From Parietaria judaica (lineage: Eukaryota; Streptophyta; Magnoliopsida; Rosales; Urticaceae): a stretch of DNA of 64,000 nt. Below the pieces are notes generated by a model. The model worked only from the letters and a program-made list of their open reading frames with translations, searched no databases and had not been told where the DNA came from. Numbering within the stretch: position 1 is the first letter of the stretch; each line of letters starts with the position of its first letter. The stretch spans positions 25,662,001-25,726,000 of the forward strand of contig OX940864.1 in NCBI GenBank assembly GCA_954871525.1, given 5' to 3'. Positions 47,278-59,249 of the stretch are shown piece by piece. Made by a program: the position numbers and the translations under genes.

Positions 47278-48438
47278 ATTGCGGCGAAAAGACCCAAACT
47301 TGGGTCAAATGCTCTGCTGTGTATACAACCTCCGTAAATGGCGGCAAAAGTACCCAAATTTGGCATTTGGGAGTTGACCGAGGAAATCTGTCCATGTGGC
47401 TATTAGCATTTACCGTGTGGCATGCCACATGGCACTTGGCTACCACGTGGCATGCCACATATTTATTACTTTTTAAATAATTTTTAAAAAAATAATTTTT
47501 ATTTTTAAAAAATTTATTTTTTTATTTAAAAAAATAATATTTTTCCAATAATAACAAATAATGAATATTTAAATTTAAATATTCATTATTGGTTATACTT
47601 ATTTATTTTTAAAAAAGTGGGTAGAACGAAATAAAAATCACCGTTCATGGTTCACTTGAACTCCGTTTCCGATCTGGTTCACGTGTCGAATAAAATTGTT
47701 TAATATGTTTAATAATAATAACCAATAAACACATACATATTGTTTAAAAATTGAAGACATAATTAAATACACACCACTTATTAAAAAAAATAGTAGTCAT
47801 ATTTATATTTAATGAAAAATTGTTTTTATTTGTTTGCGTGATATTGTTTTGTGTTTGCATTTTATAATAATAATTGTTTAATATGTTTTTTTATTTATTT
47901 ATATATTATTCTTTTTTTAAAAAAAATTGTCATGAAATAATCATATGATTATTATTGGTTATTATTATTAAACATATTAAGCAATTTCGTTCCACCCGTG
48001 AATCGGATCGGAGGCAGAGCTTGACTGAACCGTGAACAATGATTTTTTTTATTTATTTCGTTTGACCCACTTTTCTAGAATGAATAATTATATTTAATAA
48101 TAAAAACCAATAATGAATATTTAAATTTAAATATTCATTATATGTTATTATTGAAAAATAATTTAATTTAAAAAAAATTAAAAAGTTAAAAAAATATTTT
48201 TTTAATTATTTAATAAATAATAATTACGTGGCATGTCACGTGGCGGGCAAGTGCCATGTGGCATGCCACGTGGCGGCCAAGTGCCATGTGACATGCCACG
48301 TGGCAAAGGCTAATAGCCACATGGGCAAATTTTCTCATTCAACTCCCAAATGCCGAGTTTGAGTACTTTTGCCACCATTTACGGAAGTTGTATACACAAC
48401 AAAGCATTTGACTAAAGACTGGGTCTTTTTGCCGCAAT
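47278..48438. mobile_element. Fold-back element, 1,161 bp, with arms of about 450-500 bp
   Basis: The left end attgcggcgaaaagaccc and right end gggtctttttgccgcaat are inverted. The symmetry continues inwards through the blocks 'cccaaatttggcatttgggagttga / tcaactcccaaatgccgag', 'gtggctattagc / gctaatagccac', clusters of ccacgtggc, 'aatatttaaatttaaatatt' and 'gtttaataataataacc / ggttattattattaaac'. The centre is at about 47860. Flanking TA on both sides would fit a 2-bp target duplication, but the exact border is ambiguous. No transposase. The small frames are chance. Confidence 0.85.
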
Positions 48439-48858
48439 TAACCCTTTTAAATTTGCATTGTATGAGGAGATCAATTGTACAATATTATTATAAATTTACT
48501 AAATGGATTATGCCTGGAAAGATTCTCTTCCAACCCAATTATGTAATAAAAATTGAGACCTTAGTCCCTTCTCGTTTTCTGATTTATAAAAAGCGAGACA
48601 TGTTTTCGGTCTAATTTTTTCGAGATCGGGACAAAAATAGGAGACTAAAATCTTGATTTTAGTCCTGGGTTCACCTCTTATGGTTAGTGACTTAGTGTTG
48701 TTTAAATATTCTGTCTCTTTCTTTTTTACTTATTTAATTATCCATGTACTTAAGATATATTGATGTCGTTAAGGTCTTGTGCCTGGCGATCCCCGGCGAC
48801 CCTCCAGGCGGTTCCAGGCTTGGCCGGGAGATGGCTGGCGACCCCTCGGAAGGTCTTC
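48439..48858. other. No gene recognised
   Basis: AT-rich spacer. The GC-rich stretch 48780-48858 just before the LecRK homology starts is of unknown origin and supplies the first codons of the copy C frame. Confidence 0.4.
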
Positions 48859-48859
48859 A

Positions 48860-49894
48860 GCTTCCGACGATTCCATTGACGTCGAGATCGGCGAAGCAGG
48901 GCCCAAGAGGTTCACCTATCAAGAGCTCAGGTGTGCAACAGGTGACTTCAAAGAAGGTGAAAAGCTTGGGGAGGGTGGATTTGGCAGTGTTTACCGGGGC
49001 TTTTTGAGCGAGTCAAACACAGAATTGGCGGTGAAGAGGACATCGAAAGGATCGCGACAGGGAAAGAAGAAATATATCTCAGAAGTGAGGATCATCAGCC
49101 GGTTGCGACACAGGAATCTAGTTCAATTAATCGGTTGGTGCCACACAAAGGGCAATTTTCTTTTCGTCTACGAGTTCCTTCCAAACAGAAGCCTCGACAC
49201 ACATCTATTTGGTAAGATATCGACTCTAACATGGACTATCCGACACAAAATAGCCCACGGGTTGGCGTCGTCGGTTCTATATCTTCACGAAGAATGGGAA
49301 CAATGTGTCGTGCACCGAGACATCAAGTCTAGCAACATTATGTTAGACTCCAACTTCAATGCCAAGCTCGGCGATTTTGGCTTAGCCCGGTTCGCCGACC
49401 ACGAGTTGGGTTTGCAAACGACAATCTTGGCGGGCACGATGGGCTACATGGCTCCCGAGTGTGTCACAACTGGAAAGGCTAGCAAAGAGTCCGACGTGTA
49501 CAGCTTCGGCGTGGTGGCGCTCGAGATATGCTGTGGTCAGAGAGCCATTGAGCAGAATGTGGAACCGAGCAAGGTGAGCCTCGTGGAGTGGGTGTGGGAT
49601 CTGTACGGTCAAGGCAGAGTCCTCGAAGCCGCCGATGCGAGGCTGAGCTCAGAGTTCAATGAGCAGCAAATGGAGAGCATAATGGTGGTGGGGTTGTGGT
49701 GTTGCCATCCTGATCCTTCTTCCAGACCTTCTATCAGGCTGGTAATGAGTGTTCTGAATTCCAAAGCTCCGTTGCCCAAGCTTCCGCCGGAACTGCCTAG
49801 GCCAATGTATTTTGCGCCTTCTCAAGCAACAAGTTCTTCATTCTACTCATCTTCAACCTGCGAAACAGACGGTTCTCGGATTTTAGACGGCTGA
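48860..49894 (+). pseudogene. LecRK copy C: kinase half, catalytically complete, no lectin domain
   Basis: Homology to copies A and B starts at cttccgacgattccattgac and runs to the stop. The continuous frame (open from 48779, whose first codon is GTG) holds FTYQEL, a complete glycine loop GEGGFGSVYRG, the AVKR lysine, HRD, DFG, APE and the Ser-rich C-tail. It matches copies A and B at about 96% by eye. The signal peptide, lectin domain and transmembrane helix are missing. The only nearby upstream ATG (48831) is out of frame, so no start is visible before the kinase core. A 5'-truncated pseudogene is the simplest reading. A spliced upstream exon or a cytoplasmic kinase cannot be excluded. Confidence 0.85.
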
Positions 49895-51290
49895 TAACTA
49901 TGGGTATATACAAACATGTTTACCAATTTTATTGCCTTAATGAGTGTCAAATGGTTATAATTATTTGAGTCGATGGTAAACGATGCAGAAACTCCACTGT
50001 TTGATTCATGTACAAGTTTTTATATAAAAATATAATTTCTTGGATTTTATACGGCCGATAACTACTGGTATATAAAAAACATGTTTACCAATTTTTGTGC
50101 CTTAATAAGTACTGTTATACACCTGCCTTGACCGTAGGAGGAAGGGCAGTTGTCTTGTCTTGCTTAGCCTCGATGAAAACATCGGAATTTTTAATTTACC
50201 ATTATTTGCATCGCATTTAAGAAAATAGGATTCATCTTTCACAATTGTAATTTAAAAGCATTTTTGGCTCCATCAACCGCGTATATATAATTTAATAGCA
50301 TTTTTGGGTGCCGTGATGAAAGTCTGAAATACCGGATTTTTAGAAATTCCTCATCTGAAGTCCGAACCTAGAAAAGTAAAAAACAAATCTTGTCACGACA
50401 GAAAATAAAAAAGCCACGGCTCGTTGGGTCGTAATGCAATTTTTTAAGACCTATGTTGTCTTTTTTGTTCATGTCGTCACTAAAAAAACCTTGCAACCTC
50501 TCAAATTGATGGAGCCATTCAACAATCAAAATCACAGAGGCGGGGAAATGTATCATTTCGTCATTAAATCGTAGAATTTTTCAATATGGACTCTCGCGAT
50601 TGGATGAAGGAGAATAGTAGGGCTGTAATTAAAATCCACAAATGCGGGGTTTTTTAACCGAAGCCGAATCGAGCCTGGTTTTAAAAAAAATCAAAACCAA
50701 ATTTTGAAAAACCTTTTCGGGTTTTGAGTTATAAAACCCAAAACCCAGTTAGTAGGTTACTAAAACCCGGATTTTTAAATAAATATTTAATTTATTTTTA
50801 TTATGTTTATGAAGTGGTATGGAACGACATTGAGAGTATACTATACTTCCTCAAACCGTCAAACTATATCTAAAGTTAGGATTTTATCTTCTTTCTCTCC
50901 CTAATTTTCTACAGGTAGGCTGATTCTTGATCCTTACCGAAGTTCATTACTTCCAAAAACAGTAGAGTTGTTTGTTTGAATATTTGGATAAGCTCAAGTC
51001 ATAACCTAGTGGACTATCAATAATATATGGATGAATAGGAGGAGGAACCTTGATCCGGTAATTAGCTTACTTAATTTGTTTTCTATACGATAACTTATTT
51101 ATTTATTTATTGTGATCGATTTTTTTTTTTTGTTGGATTGCTTTTACATAGGAAGTGGACGGATCGAGAGTGGCACGAGTGAACAAAAAAAACCGTTAAC
51201 CAAATTTCTGCCGAATACCGATTAGACCGCAAATTGAATTAAAGTGGTTAAAACCGAATATACCGAAAGAAAACCGAATACTCAGATTAG
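49895..51290 (+). repeat. 3' flank of LecRK copy C, inverted copy of 21150-22524
   Basis: It follows the copy A 3' flank in reverse complement. It includes the hAT-type 'tagggctgtaattaaaatcc' start (50625) and 'aacccg' array, up to about 51240, and ends where the copia LTR fragment begins in units A and B. It shows that the inverted segment separated before that LTR landed, or lost it. Confidence 0.85.
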
Positions 51291-51462
51291 AATAAAATAG
51301 GGTTTTTTATATATATAAAACTACAACCGCATACCTGTTTATACCGCTTTCTAAATCTTATATTATGTTTTGTCGGTAATAGTCATGCTTATAACAATGT
51401 CAAAAATAGTATTTGTGCCATTCCATTGTCTAAGGGTTTATAATTTTTACCGAAAAGACTTT

Positions 51463-51836
51463 GACGAGCATGATTTTGACGCATTGGGCATCGAGCTCAA
51501 TCAGTTTGATACACTCCGAAAAATATCAGAGTTGTAGCTTTAACAACAATTTCTTATCTTTGTGAATGGTTGAAGAGTACTAGACGATCAGATTACTACC
51601 CGGTGTTGTACATAGTGATACTCTGATTCTTACTCTTCCGGTTTCCACTGCTTCAAGTGAGCGTTCTTTTACAAGAATGAATCTTGTTAAGACTGCACTT
51701 CGGAACAATATGGAAGATGATTTCTTGTCGGACTATTTGGTCGTGAACATTGAGAGAGAAATCATTGACAAGATTAGTATCGTTTTAATTATAAAAGATT
51801 TCCATAATATGAAATCAAGACGCTCTCTAATTTGAT
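51463..51836 (+). pseudogene. hAT transposase C-terminal (dimerisation) fragment
   Basis: 51623-51836 reads LPVSTASSERSFTRMNLVK, then a stretch with RNNMEDDFLSDYLVVNIERE and MKSRRSLI-stop. This is the typical hATC dimerisation motif of TTF-type (ZMYM1-like) hAT transposases. A further piece at 51463-51537 (FDEHDFDALGIELNQF) lies upstream with stops between. No catalytic part remains. It might belong to the same element as the 'tagggctg' end at 50625. Confidence 0.85.
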
Positions 51837-52091
51837 ATAATGATGTGTTTTGAGTATTAATCAATGTCTAATTTAGTTGTCTTCATTGATCTTTATTTGT
51901 TGTTCGTCACGCGAAGCATTTCCCTCTTGTCGACTCATACGTTCGAATAAAAAATCTCGTATCACCCTAAAGAATTCAATGATTAATTCTGAAACAAAGA
52001 TCACAACACGGCAAAGTGGTCTCTAAACACAGCCACGAAATCGAGAACAAAATAATCTTATACATCTGCAATCGTCGACAAAGATTCTGTC
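51837..52091. other. Spacer, no gene
   Basis: AT-rich spacer between the hAT fragment and the 3' end of LecRK copy D. It would include the 3' UTR of copy D. Confidence 0.4.
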
Positions 52092-54120
52092 TTAGTGGTT
52101 GAGGCTGACCAAACAACCGTACTCGCTCCCACTGGTTGAGGACGACTCAGAGCCGAGGCTCATCGTCAATGGAGCCACACAGCTCATCGGCCTTGTCAGC
52201 TCCGCCAGCAGTTCCGACGGCAACGGAGTTTCGAATCTCATGACGCTCATCACTTGCTTCATCGACGGTCGAAAGCTCGGATCGAAATGGCAACACCACA
52301 TACCAACAATCATCAAGCATTCGACTTCTTCGACGTTGAAATCCATTTGAAGCCTCTCGTCGACGGCGTCGAGAAGCCGGCCTCTGCTGTAGAGGTCACG
52401 CACCCACCAGACGAGCCTCACCTTCCCCGGCTCGTCCGCATTGGTGACTACGGACCTTCGCCCGCAGCAGATCTCAAGGGCCACCACACCGAAGCCGTAC
52501 ACATCAGCCTCTTTTGTCGACTTGCCCGTGTCGACGGTCTCGGGTGCCATGTAGCCCACCGTGCCGCCATAGGTGTTGGTGTGCAGGCTGACCTCGTGGT
52601 CAACGAATCTTGCGAGGCCGAAATCCCCAAGCTTTGCGTTGAAGCTCGCGTCCAACATGATGTTGCTTGACTTAATGTCCCTGTGCAGCACGCACTGCTC
52701 CCACTCATGGTGGAGATACAGCACAGCCGAAGCCAGGCCAAGGGCAATCCCGTGCCTTGTGCTCCAAGGCACAGTGTCTGCCTCGTTGCTGAAGAGATGG
52801 CGATCGAGGCCTTCCGTTGGGGAGATACTCGTAGACTAGGAGGAACTCGCCGGTTTTGTGGCTCCACCCGATGAGCTGCACCAGATTCCGGTGGCGAATG
52901 CGGCTGATGATCTTCACCTCAGAAACATACTCCCTCTCACCCTGTTTCGACGTCTTTAATATTCTCTTCACTGCCACTTCCTCTCCATATTCCGGCAAGA
53001 TTCCTCGGTAGACAGTCCCGGAGCCGCCTTCTCCAAGCATCCCGCTTTCTGCAAAACCCGATGTGGCAAGGCTCAGTTCTTGAAAAGTGAATCGCTTCGG
53101 CCCAAAACCCCTCTCAAATTCCCCATCGATGGACATTTCTGGCTCTTCCTCCTCTGTTTCGTCCGTGTTTCCCCTCCGAAAACGGAACCACACAAATGCA
53201 CAAATTATCGAAGCAGCGATGCCTGCTCCCAACACTCCCAAACCAATGGCCAACATCTTCCCCTTTCCTCCGCCAGACCCGACATTGTCAACACTTGTAC
53301 TCGGAGCTATCGAAGTTGAATTTCGATCAACGACAACGAGATCCAAAGAAGAGTTAAACGACCAAGAAAATACTCTATGCGTCTGCGCTTGAGAACCCGT
53401 AGCAGCAGTGAAACCAATTCTGACCCTCTCAGGTAAGTGAGCGCGCAAATCAATTTGGTGCGAGAGGATGCGATATTTTTCACTCAGAACCCGCCCTGCG
53501 TCGTAGGTCAAGAAAACGCTGAGATTCTGAGAAGCTGAGTCATAAGTCACCCATGCATTCACCTCTCTGCCATCATTCATGTTGCCATTCTTCCACTCCG
53601 CGGTTGCCTCCGACACGACAGAGTTGATGTCGATCCCCACGTGCTGATTAGTAGGATCGAAGTAGTTCTCGTAAGTGTCGAACTCGACTGCGACGAAGGT
53701 ATAATAAGAATTTGAAAGGCCGCTTCCTAAAGGGAAGAGCCCAAGGTTCCTGCCAGCGGAAGCGTTGGGAGCGCTCTGGCCGAAGGGCACAATGAAGAAG
53801 GCCAGCCCGTCGCCACCTGAGCTCGTCTTGGTTGGGCGTGTCATGGAGATGACGAAGTGCGTGCTGAAGTCGGCCATCTTTCTCGTGCGCGGGTCCCACA
53901 GCTGGACAGGGTTCCCGTACGAGGCCCGGCCAAACTTCCCGTTTATGTCACTGGTGTTGAGCCAGTCCTTTGCGAGGATCATTGTATCCAAGGACAGATA
54001 AGCGTCGTGCTCGAGGATGATCGGCGTGGTTTGGTTGGAACTCGGAAAGCTGAATCTCGTCGCCGAGCTGCCTTGGATTGCAAGCATCATTAACAGCATG
54101 ATTAAGCCGACCAATACCAT
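52092..54120 (-). pseudogene. LecRK copy D: nearly intact L-type lectin receptor kinase with a +1 frameshift
   Basis: It starts at the ATG at 54120 (MVLVGLIMLL; the frame is open 9 codons further but begins TTG). Order: signal peptide ending GSSA, legume lectin domain (FSFPSSN to RVFSWSFNSS, with EFDT), Gly/Ser linker, TM helix (AIGLGVLGAGIAASIICAF), RFRR stop-transfer, FTFQEL, a glycine loop with Ser instead of Phe (GEGGSGTVYRG), and AVKR. At about 52810 one extra C (+ strand 'aggcctt') shifts the frame after LPNG. The kinase continues in the next frame from 52772 with HRD, DFG, APE and the tail. Without the extra base the gene would be about 675 codons, normal for LecRKs. It is diverged from A, B and C. 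The lesion could be real or a sequencing error. Confidence 0.92.
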
Positions 54121-56194
54121 CGTGATATTCCTCGAGGCAAAACACAATTTGATGCATTAAATGTATACAGCAAGAAATTTGTGGGATTAATTTTCTGCGA
54201 ATAGTACTATTCTATAGTCTTGGTCAACTATGCATGCATTACATTAAGTCAAAAGTCTTCCTTTATTTCTTTTCCAAACGTCGGAACTTTCTTCGTTCTT
54301 GTATTCTTTGACGAATTTGACCTCGTCTTCACTATTGTCGCTATCAATTATTAAGTATTAACTAGTGGACTGGGGGGCGATTAATTTAATAAAACTTTAA
54401 AAATAAATGTAACTTAATTATTTGTTGCAACTTGCAATTGAAAGATTTACATTAAAATTAGATATAAATATGCATTGTTTCTCGTTCGTTGCCTTGGTAT
54501 TTTTATTGTTATTTTTTCAATTTAGAACCTTGCAACCTCATATCATATGTATATTTATTTGTTGTTATTTTTATTGTTATTTCGCCCTCCATGTATGGTT
54601 ATTCCCTACTTGCGTATGCAAATTACATATTATGCATACTACAATACGATTATAGTTCTCAATGATAAATAAGTGAAAAATAATAAGCAAAAGATTATAG
54701 AAATACATAGAAGTCTTCTAACAAATATTTTAAAATTTGTCAATAAAAATTGAATTTATTTTAGATAAAGGAATAAAGATGATGAGAGTAGTAGAGATGT
54801 CATATATTTTTCTTCTAACAATTAGCCTTTATTTATAGGTTTTTTTTTTTTTTAATGAAATGAATATATATTAATAAAAAGAAATCAAAAGGCCAAACAT
54901 AATTTAATACGGTAGAATTGAGAAGACCAGCTACGATTTCACACTAAGATGCATATAGAAAACGTGTAAAAAGATAGCATACGTTTTAGCTGTGCAATTT
55001 ATTAAACAAGTCATAAATTGTGTAAAAAAAATACCATATAGTAATAATAATAATAATAATAATAATATATAATGTATAAAGATAACATATATTTTTGTTG
55101 TGCAATTTATTGATAATGAATGTAGATAAATTACAACTACATAAAAAGAGTCATAAATTGTGCAAATAAATATCAGTTAATGAGCCAAATGCCCATTTCG
55201 ATCAAACTTTTTAAAAAATTGCGCAAATCTATTAATAGGAATTAAAAATACCAATTAATTTATTTGTGAACAATTATACTCCTCCTAATTTATAAAGGTT
55301 TAACAATTCTTAATTTGTATTTGCTGCTTTTTTTTTTTCTTTAAGAAAAATCAATTTTGAATTTTTTGTCGATAATGTTCCTTAATTGTATCTTAAAAAA
55401 ATAGCTAATTGATGTACAAAAAATCCCTTAAACATGGCTTAATGAGTCAACCTAATTAATAGGTTTATTCAAAATATTTTTTTAATTAAACATGAATTAA
55501 AATCATTAATTGAGTTTTTATGTGTAGTTTTCGTAGTGCTAAATGTAATTACAAAACTGTAATAGAAGCTTAAAAATTATAAAATTGTAGTTACGATATT
55601 GTAATTACGAAAAATGAAGCCACAAATATGTAATTATAAAACTATAACTGTAAATACAAAACTACATATCAATAATTGTATTTATCAAACTGTAACTTTA
55701 AATACGCAATTTTAACTGTAAATTCGAACTGTAACTGTAACTTTAAATACGAAGTTGTAATTGTTACGGGAAATTGGTCAACCATTAAGAATAGGAATTA
55801 ATATTAAATATTTAATATTAATAATTATTCATCATGGTTAATTTGGTAAAAAAAAATTATCATTAATGGGCAGAAATTATTTTTGAGACTACATGCAATT
55901 TTTAAATAAAAAAAAAAGCTCTTAAGCATTTCATGGGATTTTCTTACATATGATAACATACATATAAAAAATGCAAAAAAAGATAACATACGTTTTTGTT
56001 GTGCAATTTGTTATCCTATGAATGTAAATAAAAAGAGTCACAATTTGTGTAAATAAATAATACTTTTATATATATATATATATATTAACTTTACTCTTTG
56101 TATTTAATCAATGTGAGACTCTTTACATTCCCACATTCTCTATAACCATTAATTCTATTAGAACATTATTGGATATTCCAACAGTTAGTTATCT
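54121..56194. other. AT-rich intergenic DNA with small repeats, no gene
   Basis: It includes the copy D promoter side. A module of about 100 bp ('aaagataacatacgtttttgttgtgcaattta...gagtcataaattgtg') occurs at about 54970, 55080 and 55980. An (ATA)n run lies at about 55040-55068, 'aactgtaactgtaaatac' low-complexity repeats at 55540-55760, and a TA run at 56067-56086. The frame at 54422-54655 shows no recognisable domain. Confidence 0.6.
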
Positions 56195-57252
56195 AAGGAA
56201 ATTTGAAAAGTTCCTTTAGGTGGACTTAACTTAGGTAATATAAGGGAATTAATTTAAGATTAAACTAAAACCTTGTACAACAAATTTCATTTGATATTTT
56301 ATTTGCGTTAGATAAGTCAGGAGCATATAAATATGTCAACTAATCCAATGAAACGAAATTATGACATTTTCAAAAGGGATTTTATGTTGAAATGTTGTTG
56401 GCGAATTCGACATAATGCTATATACACCCTAAAACATGACGTGAAACTGAAAATTTAAGTATAATTAGCAATTCCGACCATATTTCTCCGAATTTTCAAC
56501 CTCTTGACTTGCGTGTCTTGGTCATTATAACTCAGCTTTTGCATACAAATAGGTTTTGTTTATTTTCTTAGTTTAATTAAAATTTAATTATTATACCATC
56601 ATAACAAAAATTTGATCCTTTTAATTATCATAACCAAAACTTATTTTTGAGAATTAATTGTCTCTTAGTTTAGTCCATGTGGAGAAGATACTCTATTTTA
56701 TCACTTTACGTAAGTATATGAGTCGCCCAAATAATAAAGTGATAAAGCAGAGCATCGTCTCCACAAGGAAGTGACAATTAATTCTCAAAAATCAGTTTTT
56801 GCTATAATAAAAAGATCAAATTTTGGTTTTGATGTATACTAATTAAAATGTAATGAAACTAAGAATTTAAACAAAACTCATATTTTAAATCAGTTAAATG
56901 GAGTTAATATGACAAAAAGCAAGTCAAGAGGTCAGAAGTTTGGGAAATTATGCCAGGATTGCTAATTTCACCTAAATTTCAAGTTTCATGCCTTGTTGTA
57001 TGATTGTTATAACAGCATGTCAAAATTGCCAACAATATTTTAACATAAAATCTATTCCAAACATGTCGTAAATATGCTTCATCAGATTTGTTTTCACTTA
57101 TTCTTATGCTCTAAACGCATCTAACAACAAGAAAAATACCAAATGAAATTTGTTCTGCAAGGTTTTAACTTATTCGTAAACTAATTTTCTTACATCACCC
57201 AAGTAAGTCCAGTTAAAGCAACTTATCAAATTTCTTTAGATAATTAATCCCT
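56195..57252. repeat. About 1.06-kb imperfect inverted repeat
   Basis: The left arm from ttatctaaggaaatttgaaaag (56195) is mirrored by the right arm ending at caaatttctttagataatt (57252). Matching inner blocks include 'caacaaatttcatttg / caaatgaaatttgttc', 'gttggcgaattcgac / gccaacaatattttaac', 'ctcttgacttgc / gcaagtcaagag' and 'gagaattaattgtc / gacaattaattctc'. The centre is near 56725. No terminal duplication was identified. Confidence 0.75.
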
Positions 57253-58618
57253 AATCAAATGTAACATTCATCAATAGGATATCTAAAACTAAAAACATGG
57301 ATTAACAAATTCTAAATACCATAGCAACATAATTAAAATATCATAAATCTAAATTCATTAACAATGTCAATCCACAACAAAATGAGCTCATGGCTACTTG
57401 AAATAAAGTCATAAGTTCAAAACAAATACAGCCAAAAAACATTAAAGAACCGTTAATAATAGAGAGATGGATAGGTTGTTGAGCTCCTAAATGATGCCCA
57501 AAATTATGTTGGAGAGTAATGAGACATCGACGTAATTGGACCTTAAAAATATTTCATATTGTGAAATTAGGAGAGAAGAGCTTTTGAATAATTGATCGTC
57601 TTATATTATTCATAGTCTGATACATATATAAACACATAGCTAGTTGCTATCTGAGTGGGAAGTTACAACTACATGGAGATAATAAAGGAAACAATAAAGA
57701 CTAAATAATCTAACCATAAAGACTAAGTAATCTAACAACTATCGTAACAAATATTTAGTAAACGTAGTGCAGAGTTTGAAGACTTCCACTTGAGACACGT
57801 ATGATATCGTAACACATATCATTTGCGAAAGGTCAGTTTACGAGATTGTGCGAATTAATGATATGATTACAAAACACAACGCGGAAAGCAATAAAGAGAG
57901 ACACGATATTTTGGTAACGCAGTTCGATACCTATCTACTTTTGCGGGGCACTCACCCTGATTAATCACCAATAAAATTTAATTACAAGCACCAATTACAC
58001 AATAAAGTAAAATAGCTTAAAGTATAGGGGCTCCCCCTAAAGATATATCTGGTAACACAACTTGGTCTTGAAGCAGTTATTGAGTCCTGACTTGTGACGC
58101 CAATACAGGTGGCCACTTCTCTTGAGAGAATCGGATTCAGCAAGATCCCCTTGCTATTTGTCGACGTAAGACTGAATACTTCAGCACGGTTCTTCAAACA
58201 CAGTCGACGCCTCTCCCGAGGTAGGAAGCACGATGATAATACACCGGACTATAAAAGTTGATAACCTTGATGGAAGTGACGGCCAGGTTAATATGTGGAA
58301 GGGTTCAAGAGTTCAATGAGGCGCAAGCTCTACATATATATCAACCCTAGCTTGCTCTTTAAGATTAGCAACTGCCAGAATATTGTTACACTCAATCCGC
58401 AGCTGTAGCTAACTGAAAAGAGACTTTGGTGCGAACTCAAGATGGTTAGAAATATATGAAAATATATCAATCCAAAAAAATAAAGAGAAATAAATCCGTA
58501 ACCGAAACTTGAGTTGCATGATTCTCCATATTTTAAGCTATAGTCACAGCTATAGTCATGACATAAGCTGAGGTCAACTAAAGCTATAGTCATAATTGAA
58601 TCTCACAAAATAGCCAAT
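57253..58618. other. No gene; possible LTR-element remnant at 57820-58370
   Basis: 57900-58370 has a different, GC-richer style ('ggtaacgcagttcgatacctatct', 'ggggctccccctaaag') reminiscent of copia leader sequence. No partner or domain was found. The rest is AT-rich. TSD copy tagccaat occupies 58611-58618. Confidence 0.35.
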
Positions 58619-58639
58619 TAGAGCTGCACATGTCTTCAT

Positions 58640-58760
58640 CGCGACTCATCGCGACGTTCATCGGGAAAATCGCGAGAACGGGCGTCGCGACTCATCGCGA
58701 TGAAGCTCGTCGCGATTTTCACGACTTCGTCGCGACCATGAGCTCCTCGAGAAAGCTCGT
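58640..58760. promoter_or_regulatory. Left subterminal TCGCGA array of the hAT transposon
   Basis: Several copies of catcgcgac/gtcgcgac/tcgcgat occur within about 120 bp. Its counterpart is at 62950-63095. Subterminal repeats are where hAT transposases bind. Confidence 0.75.
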
Positions 58761-59249
58761 CGAGACTCAGGTCCTCGCCATAATTGCGGCATAAGTCCCA
58801 ATTTGTTTGGAATGTTTAATTTTATTAGTTTTTACCCGAATTTAAATATACAACTTTATTAATTATTTCTAAATTATATTTTAAATATGTTTATTACTAT
58901 TATTATTTATAACATATTAATAATTTTAACTATTATTAATTTTGTAACATATTATTAATTTTGATTTATATGTTTTTCATTACCCGAATTTAACTAGCAA
59001 TATTTATTATTTAACTATGTTATTTATTTTAAAATTAATAAATATGATAAAACAAATAAATATGATAAAACAAGATATTAAAAAAAAAGTTGTATTATTC
59101 ATTGTGAATATTACAATATGGTGGAAGAAGTTGTAAATATTCAGTGTAAATATTACAAGATGCCTCACTAAAACCTCTATTGTAAAACCCTCCTTAGGGA
59201 CATAAAACCAAGAGAGGAAAGAGCACATCATATTGGCGTTTACATTGCG

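Noticed and set aside
54422..54655. 77-codon hydrophobic ORF in AT-rich DNA
   Set aside because: Phe/Leu/Tyr-rich composition is expected from AT-rich sequence. No homology is recognised.
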